From CAVRXT01 sp049644285 (lineage in GTDB: Bacteria > Acidobacteriota > Terriglobia > Acidiferrales > UBA7541), in contig JBARRP010000080.1 of NCBI GenBank assembly GCA_049644285.1, forward strand, positions 1 to 64,000: DNA of 64,000 nt, read 5' to 3'. Below the pieces are notes generated by a model. The model searched no databases, had not been told where the DNA came from, and saw only the letters and a list, made by a program, of their open reading frames with translations. Below are positions 1-8,089 of this stretch, piece by piece. The position numbers and the translations under genes are program-made. The first letter of the stretch is position 1, and each line of letters starts with the position of its first letter.

Positions 1-199
1 CTGCCCTTTGTTGTGGAACCTCATTAAAAATGCGGTTCTGCAACAATGCGCTCACAAGCCTCCGACCTGCGCGCAGAGCGGTCTGGTGTGGCCTCTGACC
101 TGTTTCCCGCGCAGGATTCAGGTTAAGTGTATTCAGGGTTCGCCGCGCCGACCAGCCATGGGTAAGTCGGGTACGCTTGGGCACCGGAGCCGGTTGTAG
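1..199 (+). pseudogene. possible histidine-kinase relic at left edge
   Basis: The frame open from the window edge reads LLWNLIKNAV at positions 8-37, which matches the N-box of HATPase domains of sensor histidine kinases. After that the frame loses all resemblance to the family (no D-box or G-box) and stops at 199. It may be the broken end of a kinase gene lying to the left of the window, or chance. The motif is seen directly; the assignment is inference. Confidence 0.15.
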
Positions 200-544
200 G
201 TAAGATGGTGTATGCCAGCACGGCTCATTTATCTCGATCAGAACAAATGGATTGAGCTCGCCCGGGCAGTCAACGGGATTAGGATCGGCCATTTGATTTT
301 AAACCGTTTCCTCCTCTTATGCTGTATAGAGATGTACTGCGAATCCTTCTAGGCGCAGGCCCACCGAGCGCGAAAGGGAAGGGAACTAGAATGTAGTCCG
401 GCCAGTGAGTCCAAACGCAGTCCATCAAACGAAAGCTCGTCGAGTGCAAGCGAAGCCGCTGCAAGCACTGACCGTAAGCGGAACCGCCCAACGAAGCCTT
501 TGATCTACTGGGAACCCGAGAAAAATGCGTCGACCCCGCTTTCC
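200..544. other. gene-free stretch
   Basis: About 345 bases before the DUF507 promoter. Open frames here on both strands have arginine/serine-rich, non-protein-like translations. No repeat, RNA gene or conserved motif was recognised. Confidence 0.4.
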
Positions 545-574
545 TTGACACTCGAAACAACGTGACAGTAAACT
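545..574 (+). promoter_or_regulatory. sigma70-type promoter for the DUF507 pair
   Basis: A perfect -35 hexamer TTGACA (545-550) is followed after 18 bases by TAAACT (569-574). The predicted start near 581 gives a leader of about 30 bases, which contains AAGGAG at 595-600 ahead of the ATG at 610. Confidence 0.55.
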
Positions 575-609
575 GAATTGTTTCTGCACTGAGCAAGGAG
601 CGCGTTGAC

Positions 610-891
610 ATGCTGTTGTCCCGCGATTACGTCAGCTACATGGCCAAGGAAGTCGTAAAGCGCCTGCTGGCCGCTCAGATGATTGAGACGAAGGCGGTGG
701 CTGAGATCACGCAGCAGGTGCGCCACGCAATGGCCGATGAGCTGTCGGTGGAAGACCGGCTCAACGAGGAAGTGCGCACAATTCTGAGCCAGCATGCGGA
801 CGAGATGCGTCGCACTGGCGCGTCCTATCAGGAAATGTATAAGAAAGTGAAAGGCGAGCTGGCGCGCCAGCGGAAATTGATTCTGCGCTGA
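610..891 (+). CDS. DUF507 family protein (first copy)
   Basis: A 93-residue, highly charged, all-helical protein of the DUF507 family, whose biochemical role is unknown. Helices span most of the chain, with a conserved-looking ending rich in Lys/Arg. The start is set by AAGGAG nine bases upstream of ATG and by the TTGACA/TAAACT promoter. It is followed 38 bases later by a second, divergent DUF507 gene on the same strand, so the two are probably co-transcribed and end at the shared terminator near 1264. Family assignment rests on sequence pattern and on the paired arrangement; no function is claimed. Confidence 0.8.
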   Translation: MLLSRDYVSYMAKEVVKRLLAAQMIETKAVAEITQQVRHAMADELSVEDRLNEEVRTILSQHADEMRRTGASYQEMYKKVKGELARQRKLILR

Positions 892-929
892 GGACGTGGG
901 CAAGCGACCCGTGCTACGGCGCCAACAAT

Positions 930-1223
930 ATGCGATTGACCCGTGAAAAGACGGTCAGAGTCTCGCACCGGATCCTCGACGTGCTCGTGGCCAACGACAA
1001 CGTCGATTTCATCGAAGATCGCGACACCATTCGCCAGGAAGTCGTAAACATCCTCCAGTCGCTGCTGAAACTGGAAGAGCAGGTGGACACCGAGGTCCGT
1101 CAGAAGATCGGATCCCAGAAGCGGGAAATCCTCGAGGGTAGCGAAGAATGGGATCTTCTTTACCGCAAGTATTACGCGGAGGGCTTGAAGCGCATGGGCG
1201 TGGCAGAAGCGGCGGAGCGCTAG
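930..1223 (+). CDS. DUF507 family protein (second copy)
   Basis: A 97-residue helical protein beginning MRLTREKTVRVSHRILD, a typical DUF507 opening. It is a paralogue of the gene just upstream rather than a recent duplicate: the two share length, charge pattern and the motif around NEEVRTIL/DTEVRQKI but little identity. No clear Shine-Dalgarno precedes the ATG, so translation may depend on readthrough from the first gene. Transcription should stop at the strong hairpin about 40 bases downstream. The function is unknown; DUF507 pairs are, from memory, common in Acidobacteriota and Deltaproteobacteria. Confidence 0.8.
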   Translation: MRLTREKTVRVSHRILDVLVANDNVDFIEDRDTIRQEVVNILQSLLKLEEQVDTEVRQKIGSQKREILEGSEEWDLLYRKYYAEGLKRMGVAEAAER

Positions 1224-1263
1224 ACGCCTACCGTCGCGCGCCTGAACAACGGCATGGAAAAAG

Positions 1264-1295
1264 AAAGGGCGTCCCGAATCATGGGACGCCCTTTT
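1264..1295. terminator. bidirectional rho-independent terminator
   Basis: A perfect 12-bp stem (1264-1275 with 1283-1294) with a 7-base loop. The plus strand ends in TTTT, and the A-rich flank supplies the T-tract for the minus strand. It sits between the convergent DUF507 pair and the M48 protease gene and can serve both. Confidence 0.85.
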
Positions 1296-1317
1296 ACTTT
1301 ATCGAGAATTCAGCCGC

Positions 1318-2418
1318 TTAATCCGGGCGGCGCTTTAGCGTCGGCCGATCATCATCGCTAGTGGTCTGATCGTCGCCGGTGCCTGTCGAGGTCTTGTTCG
1401 GATTCGGCTCGGTCCGCTTGCGAAGCGTCGGCTTGTCTTTCTCACCGGTTGCCTGCTTAGCCTTTTGCCCGGCTTGAATCGAGCGTAGGCGGCGCTTCAC
1501 AACATCGAATTCCGAAGTCGATACAATGTATTCCTCGCGTGCCGGCAGGATGGTGGCGATTTCTTTCTGGGCCGCTGCGATCCGGTCCGGGGTGGGCGGG
1601 TGCGTAGCGAAAATTCGCGGGATCGTGCCGGGATGCTTTTTCTCGTCCGCCTCGACCTTTTCGAAGAAGGACACGAAGGAGTTGGGGTCATAACCGGCCT
1701 TGTACATATATTGCAGGCCCAGGTAATCCGCTTCGGCTTCCGCGCCACGCGAGAACCTCAGAAAAGTCAGCGGCAGCGCGAAGTTCAGACCCTGATAAAT
1801 TCCGTAGCCGGCCCAGCCGCCCGGTCCGAGCAGAATCAGCGGAATCGTGGCGAGTTGCGCGATTTCACCTTTGGTGGCATTGCGCGTGCCGTGACGCGCG
1901 CACACATGTGCAATTTCATGGGCCATCACCCCGGCCATTTCAGATTCCTCGTCGGCGCGGAGAAGCAGGCCGCTGTTTATATAGAAGAATCCTCCCGGAA
2001 GGGCGAAGGCGTTGACCTGATCGGAATCGATCACCTTGATCGTAAAGGGGACTTGCGCGTCGGAATTGCGCACCAAGTTCTGGCCGACCCGGTTCACATA
2101 TTCGTTGACCACCGGGTCATCGACGAATTTCGCGGAGCGGTCCACTTCCTGTGCGAGTTGCTTTCCGAGAGCGATTTCGTGTTCCAGGGAATAGAAGTCG
2201 GGCCCGTGGCCCACCTTTCGGTTCCCGATCGCGTTGACGTCTCCCTCGCTACCGCTCTTCGCGGATGTCTGTTGCGGCTGTTCGATTGGCTGCGGTTGCT
2301 GCGTCTGTTGTGTCTGCTGGGTTTGTTGTGTTTGTTGTGGCGGAGCGGCGAAACCAACCGGAATGCCCAGCATCACCACCAGCGCGGCGGGCCCAATGTG
2401 CTTTCCCCAAAATTTCAT
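1318..2418 (-). CDS. M48 family metalloprotease, secreted
   Basis: A zinc endopeptidase of the M48 (Ste24/HtpX/BepA-like) type, 366 residues from the chosen start. Residues 1-24 form a signal peptide, followed by a Gln/Thr/Pro low-complexity linker. The catalytic motif HEIAH is at 167-171 and the third zinc ligand lies in the EAEAD segment near 227. The C-terminal 60 residues are Lys/Arg/Thr/Pro-rich. The start is the ATG at 2418 because it gives a clean signal peptide and is preceded by GGAGGTGGT; an in-frame start 36 codons earlier would bury the signal. By analogy with BepA it may act in envelope protein quality control, but it lacks BepA's TPR tail. Confidence 0.85.
   Translation of the reverse strand: MKFWGKHIGPAALVVMLGIPVGFAAPPQQTQQTQQTQQTQQPQPIEQPQQTSAKSGSEGDVNAIGNRKVGHGPDFYSLEHEIALGKQLAQEVDRSAKFVDDPVVNEYVNRVGQNLVRNSDAQVPFTIKVIDSDQVNAFALPGGFFYINSGLLLRADEESEMAGVMAHEIAHVCARHGTRNATKGEIAQLATIPLILLGPGGWAGYGIYQGLNFALPLTFLRFSRGAEAEADYLGLQYMYKAGYDPNSFVSFFEKVEADEKKHPGTIPRIFATHPPTPDRIAAAQKEIATILPAREEYIVSTSEFDVVKRRLRSIQAGQKAKQATGEKDKPTLRKRTEPNPNKTSTGTGDDQTTSDDDRPTLKRRPD
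2296..2337. repeat. QQT codon tandem repeat inside the M48 gene
   Basis: Five near-identical 9-base units encode the QQTQQTQQTQQTQQ linker just after the signal peptide. The variation is mostly silent (CAA/CAG), which suggests expansion by replication slippage. Confidence 0.6.
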
Positions 2419-2584
2419 CTTTACCACCTCCGCACGATTCCTTGTGCGATTATACACCCTGCCGCCCATCCCCTGCCTTTTGTTTCGATGGCAGTTCCTC
2501 GAAAAGAGTTTCACGGGTGTCCACACATTTTGTGCAAACGTGTTGACGCGTCGGTGGATTCTGTCTACAGTCGCAGAGACGAGA

Positions 2585-2806
2585 ATGGCTCTGAAAAAGA
2601 TCCAGGTTGGCCAGGTTTGGAAGAAAGACGATACTGGGGAAACGTATTTAGTTACAAAGGTTTACAACGAAGCTCTGGCCACCTTTGCCGTCCTCCGAAA
2701 GACGGGGGCCGAAAACGAGGCGCCGATTCGGGTGCACGTCGAGCGCAAGGGGACCTCGCTTGCGCTCCCCGGTTTCAGCTTCGCCCAGGAATCCGACGAG
2801 TTTTAG
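2585..2806 (+). CDS. small hypothetical protein
   Basis: A 73-residue protein starting MALKKIQVGQVWKKDDTGE. Alternating hydrophobic and polar residues suggest a small beta barrel, perhaps SH3-like. The longer in-frame open region upstream is only the Cys-rich antisense of the M48 QQT repeat, so the ATG at 2585 is preferred. The gene is divergent from the M48 gene, with about 165 bases between the two starts. The family was not recognised, and no function is proposed. Confidence 0.6.
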   Translation: MALKKIQVGQVWKKDDTGETYLVTKVYNEALATFAVLRKTGAENEAPIRVHVERKGTSLALPGFSFAQESDEF

Positions 2807-3005
2807 CACGGAATACTCAAGCTACAACTTTACGCTTCTGGGAGCCGTCGCAGAAGGAGTCACTGGCCATAGTTTTCAGCAGATTGCTGCGGCCGTGTCA
2901 GCTGGCGGCGGCGCCGTTCTATCTCCATTTTTTTCCTAATGCTTGAGCAATGGCCCGATGACTGGGGGACGCGTGGCGCCGCTTCCCGCCAGGACGACGA
3001 AGACC

Positions 3006-3293
3006 TCATTTTCCACGGAGGCGGAAGACTGTGACCGTGGTATTCCCACCGCCGATATCGGGAGCAACCAGGCTGTATACCCCCACGAAGCCCGAGACGA
3101 CCGCCACGTTCTGCACGCCGCGGGCATTGTAGGTGACCACACCGCCGGCGGGCGGGCCACCCAGGGCGCGTCGCAGCAGCACCTTGCCGGTCCTGGCGTC
3201 CAACGCCAGCAGGTCGCCAGTCATTCCATCTGTGAAAATCAGATCGCCTTCGGTGGTCGTGACGCCGGCCACCATCGGTTTCGCGGCATCGTG
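3006..3293 (-). pseudogene. C-terminal relic of a PQQ/quinoprotein dehydrogenase
   Basis: The open frame encodes about 95 residues with the beta-propeller signature of PQQ-dependent dehydrogenases (GDLIFTDGMTGDLLALDARTG, then a conserved-looking end VTVFRLRGK). An in-frame TAG lies immediately upstream at 3294-3296, and no more of the propeller is found in any frame to the right, where the hydrolase gene begins. It is therefore the last one or two blades of a lost gene. A full-length family member is about 550-700 residues. Confidence 0.6.
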
Positions 3294-3358
3294 CTATCCC
3301 CTTGCATAGCCGGCAAATTACGGCGGCAAGCTCCGCCGCAGAACGTGCGACTCCCAGG

Positions 3359-4201
3359 TTACGCCGCTGCCGTTGTGGCAGAGCCTTTGCAAAAAGCAAA
3401 CAGGTCGGCGTTGATTTGGTCCGCGTTGGTCGTGGGCATGCCATGCGGAAAGCCCGGATAGACCTTCAGCGTTGCTTTCTTGAGTATTTTCGCGGACATC
3501 AGACCCGCGGCGCCGATCGGCACAATCTGATCGTCATCGCCATGCATCACCAGGACGGGGATGTCGATCTTCTTCAGGTCTTCGGTGAAGTCCGTCTCCG
3601 AGAACGCCTTGATGCAGTCATAGTGGGCTTTGATACCTCCCACCATGCCCTGCAACCACCAGTGCTCACGGATGCCCTCCGAAATCTTTGCGCCCGGGCG
3701 GTTGTATCCGTAAAACGGGAGCGTGATGTCCTTGTAGAACTGCGGCCGGTTGGCCGCGAGTCCTGCCCGGAGGCTCTCGAAGACCGAGAGGGGCAGACCG
3801 CCAGGATTCTTTTCCGTTTTCAGCATGAGCGGTGGCACGGAGCTGATTAGCACAGCCTTGGCGACACGCTTAGCGCCGTAGCGGCCCAGATAGCGGGCGA
3901 CCTCACCACCCCCGGTCGAGTGCCCAACCATTATCGCGTCCTTAAGATCGAGTTTTTCAAATAACGCAGCGAGATCGTCCGCGTAGGTGTCCATCTCATT
4001 GCCGTCCCACGTCTGGCTGGAGCGCCCATGACCTCGCCGGTCGTGCGCAATGACGCGATAGCCATGCTGCCCGAAGAACAGCATCTGCCCGTCCCAGTCG
4101 TCCGCGGTCAGTGGCCAGCCGTGCGAGAACACGATCGGCTGTCCCGTGCCCCAGTCTTTGTAGTAAATCGTCGTACCATCTTTCACTGTAATCGTGCTCA
4201 T
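3359..4201 (-). CDS. alpha/beta hydrolase (non-heme chloroperoxidase-like)
   Basis: A 280-residue alpha/beta-hydrolase-fold enzyme of the arylesterase/cofactor-free haloperoxidase group. The nucleophile elbow is GHSTGG (Ser near residue 95), the acid is in MHGDDDQIVP and the catalytic His in YPGFPHGMP. The opening, with FSHGWPLTADDWD and AHDRRGHGRS, is characteristic of the family. No signal peptide is present, so it is cytoplasmic. GGAG precedes the ATG by about eight bases. It lies downstream of the alcohol dehydrogenase on the same strand with a gap of 174 bases. The natural substrate is unknown; these enzymes hydrolyse small esters and show perhydrolase side activity. Confidence 0.85.
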   Translation of the reverse strand: MSTITVKDGTTIYYKDWGTGQPIVFSHGWPLTADDWDGQMLFFGQHGYRVIAHDRRGHGRSSQTWDGNEMDTYADDLAALFEKLDLKDAIMVGHSTGGGEVARYLGRYGAKRVAKAVLISSVPPLMLKTEKNPGGLPLSVFESLRAGLAANRPQFYKDITLPFYGYNRPGAKISEGIREHWWLQGMVGGIKAHYDCIKAFSETDFTEDLKKIDIPVLVMHGDDDQIVPIGAAGLMSAKILKKATLKVYPGFPHGMPTTNADQINADLFAFCKGSATTAAA

Positions 4202-4375
4202 GTGATTTTCTCCTTTTTTCCTTCTTTGGGATGTTGAAGAGAGAGAGCCTCAGCAATGAATGCTATCGTTGCCGTTGGAAGTGCCGCGATGCCTACCCTG
4301 GCCGCGACAGTGATTAACGGGAATTCACTTGACCGCCCGACTGCTCAAGTCCCCGGCGTTGCATGGCCAACAATT

Positions 4376-5410
4376 CTACATCGTCAAAACCACGCGGAAC
4401 TGCGCATTGCCGCTCATCATTCGCGCGTAAGCCTCCGCCGCTTTTGCGAGCGGATATTTTTCGATCATCGGACGCACCCCGCTCAGCTCCGCGAAGCGTA
4501 GCGTGTCCTCGGAATCGGTCGGTGTTCCCGAGGACCATCCTTGAATGCTTCGGCTTCCCGTAATGAGCTGAATCGGTGTGACCTCGATGGGATCCATCGT
4601 CGCGCCCACCACCATGAACCTACCATTCATTCCCAGCCCGTTGATCAGCTCCGACATTGCCTTCGAGCTTGGCGCTGTCGCCAGGATCACCTGTGCTCCG
4701 CCCAGCTTCTGCAACTCCTCTGCTGCGTTCGTCGCTTTACTGTCGATGTACACGCTCGCGCCGAGCTTCTTTGCCAGCGCCGCGTTTTCCGGCCCGCGTC
4801 CCACAGCCGCCACCTTGTAGCCAAACTTGCTCGCGAACTGAATCCCAAGATGACCCAGCCCGCCGACCCCCAACACAGCCACGAGATCGCCGGGGAGCGC
4901 GCCGCTGTGCCGCAGGGCGTTGTAAGTGGTGATTCCGGCGCAGAGAAGCGGCGCTGCTTCGGCGGCGTCCAGGCTTTCCGGAATCGGGGCCAGCGCCTCC
5001 ACCGGCGCCACCATGTATTCCTGGTACCCGCCGTCAAAGCTGATACCCGTTATTTTCAGCTTTGCGCAGTTGCGGAAATCCCCCCGGCGGCACGCCAGGC
5101 ACTTTCCATCCTGACCACCATGCCAGCCCACTCCCACCCGCTGGCCCTTCTTCCATTCGGTTACACCGGCGCCTAGCTCGTCGATCACCCCCACGACTTC
5201 GTGTCCCGGAACGCGAGGGTACTGAATCCCCGGCCAAGCTCCTTCCTTGGTGAGCATGTCGCTGTGACAGACGCCGCAGGCCTGCACTTTGATGCGCACG
5301 TGTCCCGCGCCCGGCTGCGGCACCTCTCGCTGGACGATCTCGAAATCTCCTCCTGCCTTGGGAACCTGCGCCACCTTCATTGGCGCTATCGCCACTCTTG
5401 TTGTTGCCAT
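4376..5410 (-). CDS. zinc-dependent alcohol dehydrogenase
   Basis: A medium-chain dehydrogenase of 344 residues. Catalytic zinc ligands are visible in ACGVCHSD and PGHEVVG. Structural-zinc cysteines are partly kept (CLACRRGDFRNC), with glycine-lysine in place of the usual first Cys pair. The NAD(P) Rossmann motif is VLGVGGLGHLG. It most resembles AdhA-like primary alcohol/aldehyde dehydrogenases. The ATG at 5410 is chosen because GGAGGT lies five bases upstream; an upstream in-frame start adds 21 non-conserved residues. It is read toward the hydrolase gene and may be co-transcribed with it. The substrate is not evident. Confidence 0.85.
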   Translation of the reverse strand: MATTRVAIAPMKVAQVPKAGGDFEIVQREVPQPGAGHVRIKVQACGVCHSDMLTKEGAWPGIQYPRVPGHEVVGVIDELGAGVTEWKKGQRVGVGWHGGQDGKCLACRRGDFRNCAKLKITGISFDGGYQEYMVAPVEALAPIPESLDAAEAAPLLCAGITTYNALRHSGALPGDLVAVLGVGGLGHLGIQFASKFGYKVAAVGRGPENAALAKKLGASVYIDSKATNAAEELQKLGGAQVILATAPSSKAMSELINGLGMNGRFMVVGATMDPIEVTPIQLITGSRSIQGWSSGTPTDSEDTLRFAELSGVRPMIEKYPLAKAAEAYARMMSGNAQFRVVLTM

Positions 5411-5708
5411 GTTGACCTCCGGTTGGAATCTTGGCGTACCACACTTGGATGCTGCCCGGTAGCGACACGGCACCGCATATGAGCGCGTCGCCGCGATAGG
5501 AAACTATTTCTGGTTGATCATTCTTAGGCGGGGAGGGTTTCGCGGAGGCCTGGTACGTTTCCGCTGCCGACGCGTGGAAGAGAAAATTCTCTTACTAAAT
5601 ACCGGCTGCATTCTCTGCCCCACTAGTGCGAGTGTCAAGACCAAAGATTCGATCGAAACGCAGTTCTTTTCGGTGAACTGGAATAAATTGTTTCGGAGGG
5701 CCGTTAAA

Positions 5709-5774
5709 AGCGGCGACAGTAGCTTTATCACCGGTATCGAACTGTTCGTTGATGGCGGTGCGCCCCAAATCTAA
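5709..5774 (+). pseudogene. C-terminal tail of a lost SDR gene
   Basis: The last 21 codons of an 86-codon frame read SGDSSFITGIELFVDGGAPQI before the stop, matching the C-terminus of short-chain dehydrogenases (usually ...SDDSSFVTGIELFVDGG). The residues upstream in the frame do not look like an SDR and no Rossmann motif occurs in any frame, so only the tail remains. The bases between 5411 and 5708 hold nothing else recognisable. Confidence 0.45.
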
Positions 5775-5873
5775 GTGATCTTGATCGCAGGTGTGTCGAT
5801 GAGACGCCTCGGCGAACGCCAGTCGGGCTCTGGCGGCAGACGCTTCGCTTGCAGACGCGGGACACCCTGCGCG

Positions 5874-6692
5874 TCAGGTCTTCTTCGCCTTCGCGGGAGG
5901 ACCCAGCGCGACGGCGGCCTCGGCGGTGAGCAGCAGGAAGGTAAACGTCTCCTGCAGATACAGTCGGACAGCGGCATCGGTGTGGCTGAGATAGCCGATG
6001 GAGACGTCTTGGCCGATGTGCAGGTCGAAATCGCCGCCACGCGTGGTCAGCACGAAAGCGCCGGTGATGGCGGGTGCCCAGATGATTTTATCGTCGACAA
6101 GCCGCTTGACGTGCTCCAACACCGGGTATCCATGGTCGCTGGTCTCGGCGAGTGCGGTGTAGGCGTCGGCGCCGAGCAGCACCGAGTAGGGGCCGTTGAC
6201 TCCAACGAGCCGCAACTGACTCAAGCCCTGGGCAATGGCTTCCGGGTACTCGCGCACATCGGCAGGAAGCGTCATAGTCCGATTGCTGGTCCCCTGACGG
6301 ATGCCTCTGATGCCGGCGGCGGCATAGCCCTCGAACACGGCGCCGTCCTCGGTAAAGGCGATCTGGCGCGCGGCGTCCTTCGCCGGTTGCCAGTCCGAGT
6401 CGTTCGCGCCACGATCGACGTCGTCGATCGCCTGGCGGTCCAGCTCGAACGGAACACGCAGCTCGATCAGCGCCTTCACCTCGCGCTGCCTCGCGAGAAT
6501 GCCGTCCCTCGGAGCAGCGATCTTCTGCAAGTGGCCCGTGCCGACGGCGGAGAGTCCTGTGCCCCCCGGCCCCCGCACGTCAACCACGGGCCGTCCGGCG
6601 AGGTAGCGCTTGAGCGTGCGCGTTGTTTCCGCTTCGATCTGAGCCCACGCCGCATCGGAAATGGGGGCAAGCTCGCGATGCAGATTATTCAT
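5874..6692 (-). CDS. encapsulin nanocompartment shell protein (family 1)
   Basis: A 272-residue HK97-fold shell protein of the encapsulin/linocin-M18 family. The N-terminus MNNLHRELAPISDAAWAQIE and the early VVDVRGPGG segment are diagnostic. It self-assembles into an icosahedral cage that packages cargo bearing a C-terminal targeting peptide. Here the cargo gene is immediately upstream and overlaps the start by eight bases (ATGAATAA), so the two are translationally coupled. The ATG at 6692 is chosen because the 35 extra upstream codons are only the other frame of the peroxidase tail. Length is normal for T=1 shells (about 265-275 residues). Confidence 0.93.
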   Translation of the reverse strand: MNNLHRELAPISDAAWAQIEAETTRTLKRYLAGRPVVDVRGPGGTGLSAVGTGHLQKIAAPRDGILARQREVKALIELRVPFELDRQAIDDVDRGANDSDWQPAKDAARQIAFTEDGAVFEGYAAAGIRGIRQGTSNRTMTLPADVREYPEAIAQGLSQLRLVGVNGPYSVLLGADAYTALAETSDHGYPVLEHVKRLVDDKIIWAPAITGAFVLTTRGGDFDLHIGQDVSIGYLSHTDAAVRLYLQETFTFLLLTAEAAVALGPPAKAKKT

Positions 6693-7779
6693 TGGGGATA
6701 TCTCCTTTGAGGGAACCGATGCCGAGTGAGCCCTCGTGTCGTGACGCGATGGATTGAGAGGTTTCGACCGCCGCCGGCGCGGCCGAGAGCGCCGCATCCG
6801 CAGGCTGGTCTTCGGTCACGTCCTCCAGAAATGACGCGGACGGCACGAAGAACAGGTTCCCGGTGACGGCGCGGCTGAAGTCGAGCAGCCGGTCATAGTT
6901 ACCGGGGGGCCGCCCGACGAACATGTTCTCGAGCATTAGCTCGGTCGTGCTCGGCGAACGGCTGTAGCCGATGAAATACGTTCCAAATTCACCTTGCGCG
7001 GCCCGGCCGAAAGGCATGTTGTCGCGCAGGATTTTGATCTCTTTCCCGTCCTCGACGATAGTAGTGAGTGAGCTGTGCGATGAGGTTGGCTTGATCGACT
7101 CGTCCAATTCGATGTCCGACAGCTTCTTGCGGCCGATGATTCGTTCCTGCACCTCCGTGGACAGCGCATCCCATCCCGCGAGATCGTGCAGATATTTCTG
7201 CACGATGACGTAGCTGCCCCCGGCGAACGCGGCGTCTTCCTCGCCGACGAGCACGGCATCGATCGCTGCGTGGCCCCTCGGATTCTCCGTCCCGTCGACG
7301 AAACCGATGAGATCGCGGTCGTCGAAGTAACGAAAGCCGTGCACTTCGTCTGCCGGCGTAACTGCATCTCCGATGCGCCCCATGATTTGCGTCGCCAGCT
7401 CGAAGCACAAATCCATGCGCTTCGCGCGAATGTGAAACAGCAAGTCGCCCGGCGTGGAAACCGCGTGGCGCTCTCCGGCGCGAATCTCCTGGAACGGATG
7501 CAGCATCGCCGGCCGCGGTGGCCCGAATAGCCGGTCCCACGCCTCGGACCCTATCCCCATGATGCAGGAAAGGGCGGCTTCGAGATCGCGAGTCTCCACC
7601 GCCCGAAGCAGCGCGCCGAGGTCTCCGCAGAATGACCGCACGGTCGTGCGACTCTCGGAGCCCGGTTTTAGAGTCACGACCAGGAATATTGCCGCGCGAG
7701 TGAGCGGTGCGGCCACCGGCTGCGCGAGGGCACGCACGCCGTCTGCTGCATTGCGTGCGCTCTTCGGATCGGGCTCCAT
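6685..7779 (-). CDS. Dyp-type peroxidase, encapsulin cargo
   Basis: A heme-dependent dye-decolorizing peroxidase, 364 residues. The family motif GFVDGTENP is at 160-167 with distal Asp162. Proximal heme His235 sits in SHSSLTT, and distal Arg252 and Asn254 in RDNMPFG, as in DypB. After the catalytic domain (to about 318) comes a 30-residue Ala/Glu/Ser linker, then the targeting peptide GSLGIGSLKG at 350-359. This docks on the inner wall of family 1 encapsulins. The encapsulin gene follows with an eight-base overlap. Likely role: peroxide detoxification or oxidation of an aromatic substrate within the cage. Confidence 0.93.
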   Translation of the reverse strand: MEPDPKSARNAADGVRALAQPVAAPLTRAAIFLVVTLKPGSESRTTVRSFCGDLGALLRAVETRDLEAALSCIMGIGSEAWDRLFGPPRPAMLHPFQEIRAGERHAVSTPGDLLFHIRAKRMDLCFELATQIMGRIGDAVTPADEVHGFRYFDDRDLIGFVDGTENPRGHAAIDAVLVGEEDAAFAGGSYVIVQKYLHDLAGWDALSTEVQERIIGRKKLSDIELDESIKPTSSHSSLTTIVEDGKEIKILRDNMPFGRAAQGEFGTYFIGYSRSPSTTELMLENMFVGRPPGNYDRLLDFSRAVTGNLFFVPSASFLEDVTEDQPADAALSAAPAAVETSQSIASRHEGSLGIGSLKGDIPNE

Positions 7780-8089
7780 CGGATGTCATCCTGGCGGGGC
7801 GCACGGAATTTCGCTCTTCGAAATACCGCGCTTGCCTCGAGTGCGAAGGTTAAGCGCGGAAGCTTACCATCGTCTGCCGACGAACGTCCATGCCGCCTCC
7901 GCGCGTGGCGAATGTCTGCAATGGGTCTTTCCCGACGCATCGACTATGCCGGCGACGAGTCCGCGGCATGCTCATGAGCATTTACGGCGCGACATTAACT
8001 ATAAGGTTTGTTGTTGGGCGCGAATTTAAGGTCTAGGGTGCCGGGCAGCGACGACACCCTCTGTGAATCAACCTGGGTCATTTCGCATC
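7780..8089. other. gene-free stretch upstream of the DyP operon
   Basis: About 310 bases between the end of bshB1 and the start of the peroxidase gene, both on the minus strand. It must hold the promoter of the peroxidase-encapsulin operon, but no convincing -35/-10 pair was found. Open frames here do not look coding. Confidence 0.4.

Noticed and set aside
1600..2946. 448-codon plus-strand frame
   Set aside because: It is the antisense of the M48 protease gene; its translation is low-complexity and has no domain, while the minus strand carries HEIAH and a signal peptide.
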